This document shows positions 36,945-50,435 of a DNA stretch of 59,368 nucleotides, one piece after another (the first letter of the stretch is position 1; each line of letters starts with the position of its first letter). The stretch is from Planctomycetota bacterium (GTDB lineage: Bacteria > Planctomycetota > Planctomycetia > Pirellulales > Lacipirellulaceae), in contig JABDGM010000016.1 of the NCBI GenBank assembly GCA_013286045.1, forward strand, positions 1 through 59,368. Reading direction: 5' to 3'. Both the position numbers and the translations under genes were made by a program. The notes below the pieces were generated by a model, which was given only the letters and a program-made list of their open reading frames with translations, did no database searches and was not told the origin of the DNA.

Positions 36945-37829
36945 ATGAAGATTTACACCTTGCGGCTGAATCGCAATTCGCAGAGATCGCGATCTGCAGT
37001 CACAATCTTGGAGTTGCTGGTCGTCATTTCGTGCATTACGGTCCTGGCCTCGCTGCTCTTGCCCGCCGTGCAATCTGCTCGTGAAAGCGCGCGCAACTTG
37101 GAATGCGCCAATCATCTCCGCCAGATCGGCCTGGCATGCCATTCCTATTCGGATTCGCACCGTGTGCTGCCGATCGGTTGGCAGCTCGATCGTACGCGCT
37201 GGTGGGCCTACGGCTGGGCCGGCAGTCTCCTGAATCAAATCGAGGAGCCTGCGCTTCAAATCTCGACCGACCGCACTCGCCCGATGGATCAGTTGGATTT
37301 GACGGTCCGCTCGACGACGCCGACTCTTTTCCTGTGCCCCTCCGATTTCGGCGACCCGACATTTCCAATGTTCGAGGAAATCGGCGAACATGGCACGCAC
37401 GCCCAAGAATCGGCCGAGGTGCTCATCACGCTGCCGCGGGCCAACTATATCGGCGTATTTGGCACGACCGATCCCGATGATATCCCGCCAGGAACAATGG
37501 GCACCGGCATCTTCATTCAAGACCGCCCACATCGCTTCGAAGAGGTACTCCGCGGCACTAGCCACTTGATGATGGTCGGCGAACGCACGACGCGCAAAGT
37601 CCCGTCGACATGGCTCGGTTTTGCAACGAATGGAGAAGACGCCGCCGGCCGCGTTGCCGGATACGCAGACTTGGGACCCAATCGCGACGACGCGGACGAA
37701 TGCGAATTTGACAGCCGTCACCCCGGCCATTCCAATTTTGTTTGGGCCGATGGCCATGTGACGGGCGTGCAAAACGACGTCGACCGCGCCGTCTACAAGG
37801 CAGACGCCCAATGTCGCTCACTCGAGTAA
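36945..37829 (+). CDS. DUF1559 protein with pseudopilin-like N-terminus
   Basis: This 294-residue protein has the layout typical of the very expanded planctomycete DUF1559 family. A basic N-terminus leads to the helix [20 protein letters not shown], then [20 protein letters not shown], a soluble beta-rich body, and a C-terminal H-x9-DG motif within [16 protein letters not shown]. The usual prepilin peptidase site is G^FTLxE; here the residue before the helix is Ala (SAVTILE), so cleavage may be weak or absent. Family function is not settled; a role in surface appendage or secretion-linked structure is usually assumed. It appears as a single gene between hupE and BlaI. Confidence 0.9.
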   Translation: MKIYTLRLNRNSQRSRSAVTILELLVVISCITVLASLLLPAVQSARESARNLECANHLRQIGLACHSYSDSHRVLPIGWQLDRTRWWAYGWAGSLLNQIEEPALQISTDRTRPMDQLDLTVRSTTPTLFLCPSDFGDPTFPMFEEIGEHGTHAQESAEVLITLPRANYIGVFGTTDPDDIPPGTMGTGIFIQDRPHRFEEVLRGTSHLMMVGERTTRKVPSTWLGFATNGEDAAGRVAGYADLGPNRDDADECEFDSRHPGHSNFVWADGHVTGVQNDVDRAVYKADAQCRSLE

Positions 37830-38010
37830 CTTCGCGCCAATTCGCAAAGCTTGATCGAAAATGCGCAGACCCGTAAAAAACGGCCAGGCCTTGCAGTTGA
37901 CGAACGGCCGAGCAAAAGGCGACATTGTTGGCTCCGCGACTGAGAGTACGTCGCGAACCGTTGCACCCCACGCCTTCCCGCCGCCTCCTTCATCGCCCTT
38001 TGAAAACAAC

Positions 38011-38391
38011 ATGGCCTTTCCCCGCCTTACGAGATGCGAGCTCGAGTTGATGGACGTATTGTGGCAAAAAGGCGAAGCCACCGTTCAGGAGGTTTGCGAC
38101 GAGTTAACCCGTCCCCTCGCTTATACAACGGTCATGACGACCCTTGGTCTTTTGCACAGCAAAAAGAAAGTGCTCAAACGCATCAAGCGCGGGCGGGCAC
38201 ACGTCTACCAGCCTGTGATCTCGCGCGACGAAGTCAGCCGTGCCGTACTCACTGACCTGCGAGACGTCTTGTTCGCCGATCAGCTGCCAATGTTAGTACT
38301 CGGCCTGCTGGAAGACGGCAAGTTCTCCCATGCCGACGTGCAAGCGCTTAAGGCTGCAATTCGAAAAGTGGAAGCGGAAGGTGAGTCGTGA
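38011..38391 (+). CDS. BlaI/MecI-family winged-helix repressor
   Basis: I chose ATG 38011 because family likeness begins there (MAFPRLTRCELELMDVLWQK); the frame is open 50 codons upstream but that part is Pro/Ser-rich and unlike the family. 126 residues. The winged-helix part includes GEATVQEVCDELTRPLAYTT (recognition region) and VLKRIKRGRAHVYQPVIS (wing). The C-terminal helices allow dimerisation, as in MecI. It overlaps the M56 peptidase gene by 4 bases (GTGA), the classic regulator-sensor pair in which the peptidase relieves repression. No strong ribosome site is seen before the ATG. The target genes are unknown; no beta-lactamase is nearby. Confidence 0.9.
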   Translation: MAFPRLTRCELELMDVLWQKGEATVQEVCDELTRPLAYTTVMTTLGLLHSKKKVLKRIKRGRAHVYQPVISRDEVSRAVLTDLRDVLFADQLPMLVLGLLEDGKFSHADVQALKAAIRKVEAEGES

Positions 38392-39461
38392 CCGGCACCA
38401 CAACACTAGAAATTTTGGCTTCGCTTTTTATTCAAGTGACTCTGCTGATCGGGCTCACAGCCTGGTTAACCTCGCGCCCGCGGTATCGCGCTTGCGCCGA
38501 TGCCTGCTGGGTAAGCCTGCACGTCACGATTCTGTTACTTACCGCCGCCGCGTTTCTATTTCCTCACCTCCGATGGATCACCTGGGCCGATATTCAACCT
38601 TCCCAAGACCATCCGATTCTCGACTCGGTCGCTAGTCGAATCGGGCAAGTTTGTTCCTGGGTATGGTTCTCCGGAACAGCTATATTTTTCGGAATTTGCG
38701 GTGCTGGAATCTATCGCGCGACGGCCTTGGTACGAAGAGCGACTATCGATTCCTCGGTGGGACTAGTCGATACCGTCAGGCCGACAGACGCAGCACGATC
38801 CGGCTGCGTTGAAACTCGCGTGACTCACGATGACGTAAGCCCGTTCTGTTGGCAGTTACATCGGCCCGTGATCGTGGTTCCCGAAATCATGCAAAACTTC
38901 CCCGGCCCCGAACAAGCCGCGATCCTGCGGCATGAACACGCCCATCTTCGTCTGCAACATCCACTCCACTTGTTTTTGCAGCGAATGACCGAGGCGCTCC
39001 ACTGGTATCATCCGCTGGTGTGGTGGGCTTCACGCCGTGCCGCGGCGTGCCGCGAGTTCCGCTGCGATCAAGACTCCGTCCGTACGCGCGGAGAAGTCGC
39101 TCATTACTTACGCGGTTTGCTGCGGTTGATTGAGCTTAAACTTCACCCGCCCGGCCGCCTTCCCGCTGGAGTTGGTTTTGTCGGCGATGCCTCGCTGCTC
39201 AGCGAACGTGTGCACCGGCTGCAAGATCGCGCCGAATTCATAGCAATACCAGAGACCGCTTCCCGTGGCATTGCGACGATCGCGATCGGCGCACTCCTAT
39301 GCAGTCTTATTTGGCTGCCAGTCAATCCAGATGCTTCTCGGCGATCAGCGTGGTCGCCATGGCCGACCTGGTCCGCCCGAACGCTCGACATGATGGGCCT
39401 CGTTGTCCGCGATTACGAAGTCGATGGACATCGGCTCAGTCTTCACAATCACGACAAATGA
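38388..39461 (+). CDS. M56-family membrane metallopeptidase (BlaR1/MecR1-like, no sensor domain)
   Basis: This 357-residue protein starts with GTG overlapping the BlaI stop. Membrane helices lie near residues 8-28, 42-58 and 90-112. The zinc peptidase site follows: ILRHEHAHLRLQHPLH (HExxH at 182-186) with the third ligand probably the Glu in CREFRCDQDS. A last hydrophobic stretch (GIATIAIGALLCSLIWLPV) lies near 295. BlaR1 and MecR1 go on to a penicillin-binding sensor domain of about 250 residues; this protein ends some 45 residues after the helix, so the signal must come from elsewhere. It should cleave or trigger cleavage of the neighbouring BlaI-type repressor. Confidence 0.88.
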   Translation: MTGTTTLEILASLFIQVTLLIGLTAWLTSRPRYRACADACWVSLHVTILLLTAAAFLFPHLRWITWADIQPSQDHPILDSVASRIGQVCSWVWFSGTAIFFGICGAGIYRATALVRRATIDSSVGLVDTVRPTDAARSGCVETRVTHDDVSPFCWQLHRPVIVVPEIMQNFPGPEQAAILRHEHAHLRLQHPLHLFLQRMTEALHWYHPLVWWASRRAAACREFRCDQDSVRTRGEVAHYLRGLLRLIELKLHPPGRLPAGVGFVGDASLLSERVHRLQDRAEFIAIPETASRGIATIAIGALLCSLIWLPVNPDASRRSAWSPWPTWSARTLDMMGLVVRDYEVDGHRLSLHNHDK

Positions 39462-39519
39462 AGTTCGGCGAAGACTGCCGGCCATCTCGCGGCGCGGGTT
39501 GTCGCTTCTGTCGCCAGGT

Positions 39520-39536
39520 TGCCGATCTAATCGGCA
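39520..39536. repeat. Perfect 7-base inverted repeat between convergent genes
   Basis: TGCCGAT-CTA-ATCGGCA lies between the M56 gene (plus) and the TIM-barrel gene (minus). No T tract follows on either strand, so it is at best a weak terminator or stabilising hairpin. Confidence 0.3.
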
Positions 39537-39546
39537 CCCGCGATTT

Positions 39547-40380
39547 TCACGCGGCCTCTGACTGTTGGACCACTGCTTTGAGTTTGTCGAGCGCCGTGCG
39601 CGCGACCTTCAGCGGATCTTGCTGCCAGTAAGTTGGATTGAATAGCTCGACGGAGAAGTACCCGTCGAAACCGATTTTGCGCAAAGTCCGAAACACGTCC
39701 TTGAGCGGTGCTACCCCGTCCCCCGGATACACACGATCGCTATCCTTGATCGCCGCGCGCGGCGGATTCGCCGGATAGTCATTCACGTGCATTACGTGAA
39801 ACGCACCGGGGCCAAGCAGTGCTAACCCGTTGAAATTCGAGCCGCCTTTATACAGGTGGTAGACGTCCGGTAGTACGCAAGCTTTGGGATGATCGCTTTC
39901 GATGGCCACCATCGTGGCCTGCCCTAGCCGCGTGAGCGTCTTAGAAAATCCCCACACTTCCACTTGCGGCACAACATCGAAATGATCGCCCAACGTTAAA
40001 AGAGCGTGATAGCGTTCGATCACCTTCGAATATTCGAGCACCACATCCGTACCGCCGGCCGCCGGCGCCGCAATCCGCTTGCCGCCGATTTGCTGCACCC
40101 AGTCCATATCGCGGCGCGACTGCTCCAGGCCCTTCGTACGGCGATCTTCATCGTCGACGATCCATTCCGAAAAACCGATCGCGCTCTCTACGGTGAGTCC
40201 ACTATCCGTAATATGCTTTTTCAGGTCCGGCAGCGACCCGCCCTGCTGCACATACTTTTCGAGCTCGTTGATCCACGGTTCAATCGCGCCATACCCAGCC
40301 TGGGCCGCAATGTCGATCTCTTCGACCAACGACAGCTTTTGCCCGCGCACCGTGCTTGTATTAAACGAATAGTGAAACAC
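39547..40380 (-). CDS. Sugar phosphate isomerase/epimerase-like TIM barrel (AP endonuclease 2 family)
   Basis: This 277-residue protein starts at a GTG (40378-40380, reading VFHYSFNTSTVRG); the ribosome site is weak. It follows the xylose-isomerase-like TIM-barrel pattern: LSLVEEIDIAAQAGYGAIEP at the N-terminus, GLTVESAIGFSEWIVDDEDR, VVPQVEVWGFSKTLT (metal-ligand Glu), FHVMHVNDYPANPPRAAIKD (His and Asp ligands), PGDGVAPLKDVFRTLRKIGF and FSVELFNPTYW (last Glu). This family isomerises or epimerises sugars or inositol-type compounds using a divalent metal. The substrate cannot be assigned and neighbours give no pathway. Confidence 0.88.
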   Translation of the reverse strand: MFHYSFNTSTVRGQKLSLVEEIDIAAQAGYGAIEPWINELEKYVQQGGSLPDLKKHITDSGLTVESAIGFSEWIVDDEDRRTKGLEQSRRDMDWVQQIGGKRIAAPAAGGTDVVLEYSKVIERYHALLTLGDHFDVVPQVEVWGFSKTLTRLGQATMVAIESDHPKACVLPDVYHLYKGGSNFNGLALLGPGAFHVMHVNDYPANPPRAAIKDSDRVYPGDGVAPLKDVFRTLRKIGFDGYFSVELFNPTYWQQDPLKVARTALDKLKAVVQQSEAA

Positions 40381-40451
40381 TTATAAGCCCGGCCATCTCG
40401 CCGGCCGCCAGTGAACCGCAGACCAGGCCGAACACGAGGATTCGCCCCCCC

Positions 40452-40913
40452 TTACGCCCTCTTCTTCGATTTCTTTTTCCCCGCTGCTTTCGGCACTTTC
40501 GCCGTTTTCTTCTTCGCTGGTTTGGCCTTCACCTTTTTCTTTACTTCCGACTTACTCTTGCCGGCGGATTTAGCTGCCGCCTTTTTCTTTTTCGTCGCCG
40601 GCCGCAACGCTTTGATTTTTTCTCCAACCTTCTTCAACGCCGCCTTCGCGCGACCACTCGTGATCTCCTCTCGAATAGCTTCTGCAGCCCGCTTCACTGG
40701 CTTACGACCCTTGGCCGAGGAATCGCCCACCATCGCACCCACGGCTCCGCCCGCGAGCGCGCCGACCGGCCCGCCGACCATTCCGCCGAGTACTGCACCG
40801 GTAACCGCTCCAGCCGTCTGCTTAGAAACGGCCACATCGTCCTGGGAGACATCGACGACTTCCTGCGAACCTTTGGTAGATTTCGACTTTTTAGTCGGGC
40901 GTTTTTTAGCCAT
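40452..40913 (-). CDS. Glycine-zipper protein with histone H1-like Lys/Ala tail
   Basis: I chose ATG 40911-40913, which has AAGGA 9 bases upstream; the frame is open 12 codons further. 153 residues in three parts: a basic Ser/Thr/Lys head (MAKKRPTKKSKSTKGS), a glycine zipper (about 34-65, GAVTGAVLGGMVGGPVGALA with GGAVGAMVGD after it), and a helical linker into a tail of KKK, AAK and AKP units (about 103-153) like eukaryotic H1 and bacterial HctA-type proteins. The tail should bind DNA; the zipper could insert in a membrane or drive oligomers, an unusual pairing. The function is unknown. It is downstream of, and terminator-separated from, the secreted Gly-rich protein. Confidence 0.75.
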   Translation of the reverse strand: MAKKRPTKKSKSTKGSQEVVDVSQDDVAVSKQTAGAVTGAVLGGMVGGPVGALAGGAVGAMVGDSSAKGRKPVKRAAEAIREEITSGRAKAALKKVGEKIKALRPATKKKKAAAKSAGKSKSEVKKKVKAKPAKKKTAKVPKAAGKKKSKKRA

Positions 40914-41007
40914 GCTTTCGTTCCTTCGTGTTTCGTTAAAAATCGGCAATTGCCGACGATCGATACGTGCACCGCGCTATGATAGCGTCTCTTGTCTCCA
41001 TATGCGC

Positions 41008-41043
41008 AAAAAAGACGGCGCCCCCGATTGTCCGGGGACGCCG
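41008..41043 (-). terminator. Rho-independent terminator of the Gly/Ala/Asn-rich protein gene
   Basis: On the minus strand CGGCGTCCCCG (41043-41033) pairs with CGGGGGCGCCG (41026-41016) with one wobble, over a 6-base loop, followed by TCTTTTTTG. It starts 87 bases after the stop at 41130 and before the histone-like gene. Confidence 0.85.
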
Positions 41044-41129
41044 CCCACCACCCTCCCAGCTCTCCCACAAAGTCGACCGCGTTCTTCGCACGCGCGGAAC
41101 CGGGGAGAGAGAAAGACGGAAGTACTAAT

Positions 41130-42572
41130 TTACTTGCCGGCGCCGCCGCCAGCTGCACCGGCCGCACCACCCGCGCCCGCCGATCCGCTGCCTGTACCAG
41201 CCGCAGATCCGCTCGCAGCACCACTCGTGCCTGCGCCACCAGTTCCTCCCGTGCCACTGTTGGTGCCGCCGGTACCACCAGAGGTTCCCGAGGCGTTGCC
41301 GCCCGCGCCGCCGAACGGCACGGTCCCGCCGCTTCGCGGTGCAGTCAAATTATTATTCGGATTCGGGGTTGTTCCAGGTCCGAAGGTTCCGCCGCTCCCA
41401 ACGGAGCCGTTAGGATTCGCGGCCGTTCCACCCACCGCTGCCCCCGTGCCTGTTCCGGCCTGACCGGAACCGTTCGCCCCGTTCGCCGAAGCGTTAAAAT
41501 TGAAGCGATTTCCCGTCAACTGGGTCCAAGTCTGTTGCTGCTGCTGGTTCAAAATCGAATTCAGCTGGTCAGAATACTGGGAATAATTCGGCGAGGCATT
41601 CGTGCCCTGCTGGTCTCGCCACTGCGTCGCCAACGCCCGAATCTGCGTTCGTTGCTCGGGCGAGAGATTCAGTTGGCTTTGGACGGACGGATTATTGAAC
41701 GCATTCAACCCCATATATTGACGGTTCAGCTGTTCGAACCTCATCCGCGACTGCGTGTCGGTCAAATTGCTATCCAACGATCCATTAAAGTCGTTCGTAA
41801 AACTATTCTCCAACTGCTCCATCCGCTGGGCACGTTGATCCGGAGTAAGATTTTGACCCAGACTCGACACGCCTTGGTTGTACTTGCTGTAGGCGTTTTG
41901 ATACGCCTGATTTAAACCGTTGAACTGCGTATCGTTCATTTTTAACTCGCTCCGCACGGCAGGATCGTTGAAGAACGGAGTCTGACTGATCCCGTTATTC
42001 GAACCGTTCCCACTTGCCGCGGCGTTGGAGCCGAGGTTATTCCGCCCGGTCGCTCCGGCGCCATTCACACCATTCGATGCGTTCGCACCGAGATTGTTGC
42101 GACCCGTTCTTGAATTTGCGGCTCCTGTACCAGTTCCGGTGCCGTTCGATTGCGCGTTACTATTCGCGCCGAATCCGTTCGAGCTATTGATGCCATTGTT
42201 TGCGCCGAGCCCATTAGCCGCACCTACGCCGTTGTTGGCTCCTTGCTGAACTCCATTGGCTCGTACCCCAGTACCGTTTGTCGTTCCCGCACCGCCGGCA
42301 CCTCCTGCTCTGCCCACACCTCCGGCGCCATTCGCGGACGCGCCCGCACCAGCGCTATTTGCTGCTCCAGCGCCACCGGTGCCCGATGCTCCTGCACCGG
42401 CACTCCCAGAAGCGCCAGCGCCCGCGCTACCCGACGCACCTGCACCTCCGCCTGCTCCGGCACCACCAGCGCCTCCACCTCCGCCCGCGCCGCCACCGGC
42501 CTGAGCAAATCCCATCGTCGCAAACCCAATCGCTGCTGCGAATGTCAGCGAATAACAAAATAAACGTTTCAT
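41130..42572 (-). CDS. Secreted Gly/Ala/Asn-rich protein with LTxxQ-like helical core
   Basis: The ATG is preceded by a strong AGGAGG. 480 residues, with a signal peptide MKRLFCYSLTFAAAIGFATM ending GFAQA. Residues about 26-110 are Gly/Ala/Ser repeats, 110-195 are Asn/Gly-rich, and 360-480 are Gly/Thr/Ala-rich. Between them lies a compositionally different core (about 198-355) with no Gly bias. It holds a duplicated block, FFNDPAVRSELKMNDTQF (about 200) and AFNNPSVQSQLNLSPEQRTQ (about 291), plus LTPDQRAQRMEQL, LTDTQSRMRFEQL and LNQQQQQTWTQLTG. These LTxxQ-style helices recall the Spy/CpxP family of periplasmic chaperones, though with low identity. Likely role: cell-wall or matrix protein, or a chaperone with flexible arms (inference). 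Confidence 0.8.
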   Translation of the reverse strand: MKRLFCYSLTFAAAIGFATMGFAQAGGGAGGGGGAGGAGAGGGAGASGSAGAGASGSAGAGASGTGGAGAANSAGAGASANGAGGVGRAGGAGGAGTTNGTGVRANGVQQGANNGVGAANGLGANNGINSSNGFGANSNAQSNGTGTGTGAANSRTGRNNLGANASNGVNGAGATGRNNLGSNAAASGNGSNNGISQTPFFNDPAVRSELKMNDTQFNGLNQAYQNAYSKYNQGVSSLGQNLTPDQRAQRMEQLENSFTNDFNGSLDSNLTDTQSRMRFEQLNRQYMGLNAFNNPSVQSQLNLSPEQRTQIRALATQWRDQQGTNASPNYSQYSDQLNSILNQQQQQTWTQLTGNRFNFNASANGANGSGQAGTGTGAAVGGTAANPNGSVGSGGTFGPGTTPNPNNNLTAPRSGGTVPFGGAGGNASGTSGGTGGTNSGTGGTGGAGTSGAASGSAAGTGSGSAGAGGAAGAAGGGAGK

Positions 42573-42837
42573 CTCTAATTCCTCCTAAGGAACATTGCAT
42601 GTCACGCATTTCTACAATTTGCTTCGCAACTTGGAACGCACTTCTCATGCCACTGGTACGCACCCAGCCGGACATATTGTCGGGCGCGTTAAATTCGCAC
42701 CTGCGCCCGCGCAGCAAAGGGTCACAGCAAAAGAACCTGACGATTAGCGCGCCTGAATCTGTCGGCGAACTTTTGGAGTAAGTGATCAGAAACGCACGTT
42801 CGCCTACCACCCTGGCCAAAAAGCGATCCGCCCCGGC

Positions 42838-45247
<2,410 letters not shown>

Positions 45248-45334
45248 TGTAGGTTGGTCCTTGAAAACTTACTGCAGCCTTGAGGTTGGCTTGATTCAAC
45301 GCGACTGCCCACGCATAACCCCTTCGACTTCCTT

Positions 45335-45365
45335 CTCGGGGAGGGCTGGGGAGGGGGCGACCCGC
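45335..45365. repeat. Copy of a dispersed GGGGAGGG element
   Basis: CGGGGAGGGCTGGGGAGGGG followed by GCGACCCGC lies in the gap before the cupin gene. A close relative lies at 52663-52695 (GGGGAGGGTTAGGGAGGGG, then TGATCCGC). Two copies of the same GC-rich word in intergenic DNA suggest a small dispersed repeat family. Confidence 0.5.
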
Positions 45366-45423
45366 TCGCTCCATTCTAAATCTCATACTCCCCAACGACA
45401 CCGCACATGCCTCCACCCGCACT

Positions 45424-45711
45424 CTACTTAGTTCTCCCTCGCCGCTGCCAATAATCATCTGTCCCAATCGCGCCGAAAGTAAACGCCGCCAAAAACCCCA
45501 ACTCCACAAGCAGCGCCGTCTCTCCGCGCTCGCGCATCCAAGCATGCAGCGGGTGATCCGCTTGAACGTCGACCGGCGCCTCGGGTGCAATCGCGGGGCG
45601 CGCGTCGTGAAACGCCATCATGCCATAACATACCGCGGTAAGCGCGAACACAGTGCCCGCCGCCAACAGCAGCCCGTAAAACGGATTCGCAAATTTCTCG
45701 GAACGCTTCAA
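45424..45711 (-). CDS. Small two-helix membrane protein, unknown
   Basis: I placed the start at TTG 45709-45711, with GAGGG about 7 bases upstream. The frame is open to 45957, but that would run into the uvrA gene and reads unlike protein. 95 residues: a short basic N-terminus (KRSEKF), helix 1 (FYGLLLAAGTVFALTAVCYG, about 8-30), a periplasmic or cytoplasmic loop of about 30 residues with HDARPAIAPEAPVD and HPLHAWMRERGE, helix 2 (LLVELGFLAAFTFGAIGTDD) and a basic end. I do not recognise the family. It is divergent from uvrA. Confidence 0.6.
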   Translation of the reverse strand: MKRSEKFANPFYGLLLAAGTVFALTAVCYGMMAFHDARPAIAPEAPVDVQADHPLHAWMRERGETALLVELGFLAAFTFGAIGTDDYWQRRGRTK

Positions 45712-45832
45712 AGCCGCACCCTCACTTGAACCGTGAATTATACCACCGCGCCGCCGGTCGACGGGAGGCCGCCCGCGGCCTACGATAAAGGATTCGCAAC
45801 CGCAAATTATTCTCGCCCGGAGGACGGCAAGC

Positions 45833-48742
<2,910 letters not shown>

Positions 48743-48778
48743 TTCATTGCGCCGTCACGCCTTCGCGCGAGAAATCTC

Positions 48779-49138
48779 ATGAACAACAAAATAGAAATCT
48801 TTCTGGGCGACGTCACCGATATGGAAGCCCATGTCTTCGCGCGCTACGTCGGCCCAGAACCCGTTATATTAGCCGGCACACTCCGCGGACCGTTCTGCGA
48901 GAAAGCCAAAACTCTGCCGGCCGATTTTCCGTTTCGAAAGACCAACTCCGAACAATCCGCCGCGGTCGAAGCCCTCGTCACCGAGCCCTGCTTGTGGTCA
49001 CCCGAAATGCCGCTGCTCTACCAGGTCGAGCTACAGGCGGCCCACGGCGAGCAAATCATCGCCGAGTACCATGGAACCATCGGCCTCGAACGCTTAGCTC
49101 CGCGCCGCCCCGTCGATTTCGCCCCCGGCACTGGCTGA
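48779..49138 (+). CDS. Orphan beta-sandwich protein resembling a glycoside hydrolase 2 domain
   Basis: This 119-residue protein lies 36 bases after uvrA and 5 bases before the E1-like gene. It has no signal peptide. The C-terminal half reads EPCLWSPEMPLLYQVELQAA, the phrase of the immunoglobulin-like beta-sandwich in GH2 beta-galactosidases (xLWSPExPxLYxV), followed by GTIGLERLAPR. No catalytic domain is present. The first half (VTDMEAHVFARYVGPEPVIL then AGTLRGPFCEKAKTLPADFP) would form the other strands. I recall no assigned role for such stand-alone proteins; a binding or adaptor role is possible. Its close spacing suggests co-transcription with the next gene. Confidence 0.75.
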   Translation: MNNKIEIFLGDVTDMEAHVFARYVGPEPVILAGTLRGPFCEKAKTLPADFPFRKTNSEQSAAVEALVTEPCLWSPEMPLLYQVELQAAHGEQIIAEYHGTIGLERLAPRRPVDFAPGTG

Positions 49139-49143
49139 TTGTC

Positions 49144-50181
49144 ATGAGTGACGCCACCCCATCTCGCTACGATCGCCAAGCCCGCTTTGCACCACTCGGC
49201 GATGACGGACAACGCCGCCTGCTCGCCGGCCGCGCGCTCGTCTGCGGTTGCGGCGCGCTGGGTTCGGTTATCGCCGAAACGCTCGTCCGCGCCGGCGTCG
49301 GCTTCGTGCGAATCGTCGACCGCGACTTCGTCGAGCTCAACAACCTGCAACGCCAGGTGCTCTACGACGAGCAGGATGTCGCCGACAATCTTCCCAAGGC
49401 CATCGCCGCCGCGAACAAACTGCGCCGCATCAATTCCGATGTCGAGATCGAGCCGGTCGTAGCCGATGTCACTTATCAAAACATCACCGGGTTGGCGACC
49501 AATATTGACGTCATTGTCGACGGCACCGACAACTTCGCCATACGCTTTCTCCTCAACGACTTCGCCGTAAAATACGGCAAGCCGTGGATCTACGGCGGCT
49601 GCATCGGCGCCGAAGGTCAGTCGATGACCATTGTCCCCGGCAAGACCGCATGCCTCGCCTGCCTGATGCCCGAGGCCCCGCCCCCCGGCACCACGCCCAC
49701 GTGCGACACCGCCGGAATCATCGCACCGATCGTCAACGTAATCGCCTCGATCGAAGCTGCGGAAGCGCTCAAAATCTTAAGCGGCCACGAAGAGTCGATA
49801 AGCAGACGTCTCACCATCGTCGATCTGTGGGACAATCAGTTCCGTCAAGTTGACCTCGCGCGATTGCACGAGAACAGCGACTGCCGCGTCTGCAAGCACG
49901 GCGAATTTGCGTGGCTCGCCGGCGAGCGCGGCGACGCTTCCGCGGTGCTCTGTGGCCGAAACGCCGTGCAACTAAGCGCGCCGCCAGGCACGTCGCTATC
50001 GCTAAACGACTTGGCGGCTCGATTGAAAGGCGTCGGCCACATCCAACTGAACGCCTTCCTCCTCCGCCTATACGTAGGCGACTATGTGATAACTGCCTTC
50101 CCGGATGCCCGCACCATCATCGGCGGCACCAACGACGTTGCCACTGCGCGCAGGGTGCATGCACGCTACATCGGCGCTTGA
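49144..50181 (+). CDS. E1-like adenylyltransferase (ThiF/MoeB/HesA family)
   Basis: I chose ATG 49144 because the family begins right after (SRYDRQARFAPLGDDGQRRL); the frame is open 50 codons further up, over the preceding gene. 345 residues. The ATP-binding Rossmann motif is LVCGCGALGSVIAETLVRAG, followed by DFVELNNLQRQVLYDEQDV with the conserved Arg and Asn. Zinc Cys pairs are CLACLM and CRVCKH, and the crossover Cys is in TPTCDTAGIIAPIV, as in MoeB and ThiF. Such enzymes adenylate the C-terminal glycine of a ThiS/MoaD-type carrier for sulfur transfer. A C-terminal 90-residue part is not a rhodanese and may be a carrier-like or regulatory fold. No ThiS or MoaD gene is adjacent. Confidence 0.9.
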   Translation: MSDATPSRYDRQARFAPLGDDGQRRLLAGRALVCGCGALGSVIAETLVRAGVGFVRIVDRDFVELNNLQRQVLYDEQDVADNLPKAIAAANKLRRINSDVEIEPVVADVTYQNITGLATNIDVIVDGTDNFAIRFLLNDFAVKYGKPWIYGGCIGAEGQSMTIVPGKTACLACLMPEAPPPGTTPTCDTAGIIAPIVNVIASIEAAEALKILSGHEESISRRLTIVDLWDNQFRQVDLARLHENSDCRVCKHGEFAWLAGERGDASAVLCGRNAVQLSAPPGTSLSLNDLAARLKGVGHIQLNAFLLRLYVGDYVITAFPDARTIIGGTNDVATARRVHARYIGA

Positions 50182-50338
50182 TAGCGTCGCGATAACCGAG
50201 CCTTCCGCACGAAGACACCGCACACTCCCCGGCCTCTTCCTAACTTCACACGACTTGGCAACCTATGCCGCGCCGGCATTTGCGTTTTCATTTTCGCGAC
50301 CGGCAATCCCGATGTCATTCGCAGACCCAGTTTCTTTC

Positions 50339-50375
50339 GTCTCGCGGCGTTCCCGCACGCCGCGAGACCCTTTTC
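50339..50375 (+). terminator. Strong hairpin, probable terminator after the E1-like gene
   Basis: GTCTCGCGGCGT (50339-50350) pairs perfectly with ACGCCGCGAGAC (50357-50368) over a 6-base loop, followed by CCTTTTCTCT. It lies about 155 bases past the E1-like stop and before the kinase start at 50436. It also argues against a kinase start upstream of it. Confidence 0.7.
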
Positions 50376-50435
50376 TCTAAAGTGCGTTCCGCCGCGAGCT
50401 CCCGCGCTCGTTGGTGCGAGCCACCCTCTCCAAGC

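Noticed and set aside
40992..41915. Plus-strand open frame opposite the Gly/Ala/Asn-rich protein
   Set aside because: Its Arg/Ser-rich translation is the shadow of a repeat-rich gene with a strong ribosome site and terminator on the other strand.
42599..42781. 60-codon plus-strand frame in the gap before ligA, with AAGGA upstream
   Set aside because: No family likeness and the AAGGA may only be the mirror of the neighbouring gene's ribosome site; not enough to call a gene.
50265..50435. Upstream extension of the kinase frame
   Set aside because: It crosses a perfect 12-base hairpin and encodes Arg/Ser-rich sequence unlike kinases; ATG 50436 fits better.
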